28,756 bases of DNA from positions 1-28,756 of the forward strand of contig CAZCTY010000010.1 in assembly GCA_964501945.1 (NCBI GenBank), written 5' to 3'. Below are positions 28,740-28,756 of this stretch, piece after piece. The translations under genes were made by a program, and so were the position numbers. Source of the stretch: 21-14-0-10-32-9 sp964501945. Its GTDB lineage: Archaea; Nanobdellota; Nanobdellia; Woesearchaeales; 21-14-0-10-32-9. The notes below the pieces were generated by a model. That model was not told the DNA's origin and did no database searches. It saw only the letters and a list, made by a program, of their open reading frames with translations. The stretch's first letter is position 1, and every line of letters begins with the position of its first letter.

Positions 28740-28756
28740 TTTATATTCCTAATTCC

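Noticed and set aside
1..28756. A CRISPR array to go with the CARF-like protein
   Set aside because: No regularly spaced direct repeats were found.

Overview
This is an AT-rich stretch of an archaeal chromosome, most likely from a DPANN-type archaeon of the Woesearchaeota/Pacearchaeota (Nanoarchaeota-related) kind. That placement is an inference. It rests on a full set of archaeal information-processing proteins (Rpb4-like RpoF, L21e, Spt5, SecE, aIF6, prefoldin, Orc1/Cdc6, family B DNA polymerase), on very low GC, on mostly compact spacing, and on many lineage-type envelope proteins. There is no gene-free stretch longer than about 300 bases, no recognisable tRNA or rRNA, and no CRISPR array. 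Many first genes of transcription units have a TATA-like box about 25-35 bases before the start codon and little or no leader. Genes inside operons have GGTG/GGAG-type ribosome sites.

Layout. 80-988 (-): two small membrane-anchored, pilin/camelysin-like secreted proteins. 1102-5358 (-): translation, transcription, secretion and division block in the order FKBP isomerase, FtsZ, SecE, Spt5, then L11, L21e and RpoF. 5553-6194 (-): an unrecognised gene. 6316-8922: DNA polymerase B (+) meeting a small MCM-like winged-helix protein (-). 9075-10103 (-): a radical SAM enzyme. 10203-11769 (+): a double zinc-ribbon protein and Orc1/Cdc6. 11766-16828 (-): a six-gene envelope operon running from a BatD-like surface protein through three anchored proteins to MoxR and DUF58. 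16935-17300 (+): a lone CARF-like domain. 17316-18065 (-): a membrane-anchored thioredoxin-fold protein. 18193-20503 (-): the conserved aIF6, prefoldin alpha and FtsY operon. 20651-21196 (+): a small anchored protein. 21218-23891 (-): a sugar nucleotidyltransferase-like protein overlapping a glycogen-debranching-type glucosidase. 23966-25300 (-): a B12-binding-type radical SAM protein. 25410-26597 (+): a long CofE-like protein.

The last 2.2 kb (26600-28739) looks accessory. It has two methyltransferases, a RelE/ParE-type toxin cut off from any partner by the window edge, and several large hairpins. Two tandem hairpins share an apical sequence resembling IS200/IS605 right ends, and 28330-28490 may be the worn 3' end of a tnpB-type element.

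The genes form coherent groups: protein synthesis and targeting (L11, L21e, aIF6, SecE, FtsY, prefoldin, FKBP), replication (PolB, Cdc6, the winged-helix protein), envelope quality control or assembly (MoxR-DUF58 with its membrane partners), and carbohydrate handling (debranching enzyme with nucleotidyltransferase). The most interesting leads are the tandem hairpins and putative tnpB relic, the MoxR/BatD-like envelope operon with a palindrome in its internal promoter, the standalone CARF-like domain, the detached MCM-like winged helix beside PolB, and the nucleotidyltransferase that has lost its signature loop.
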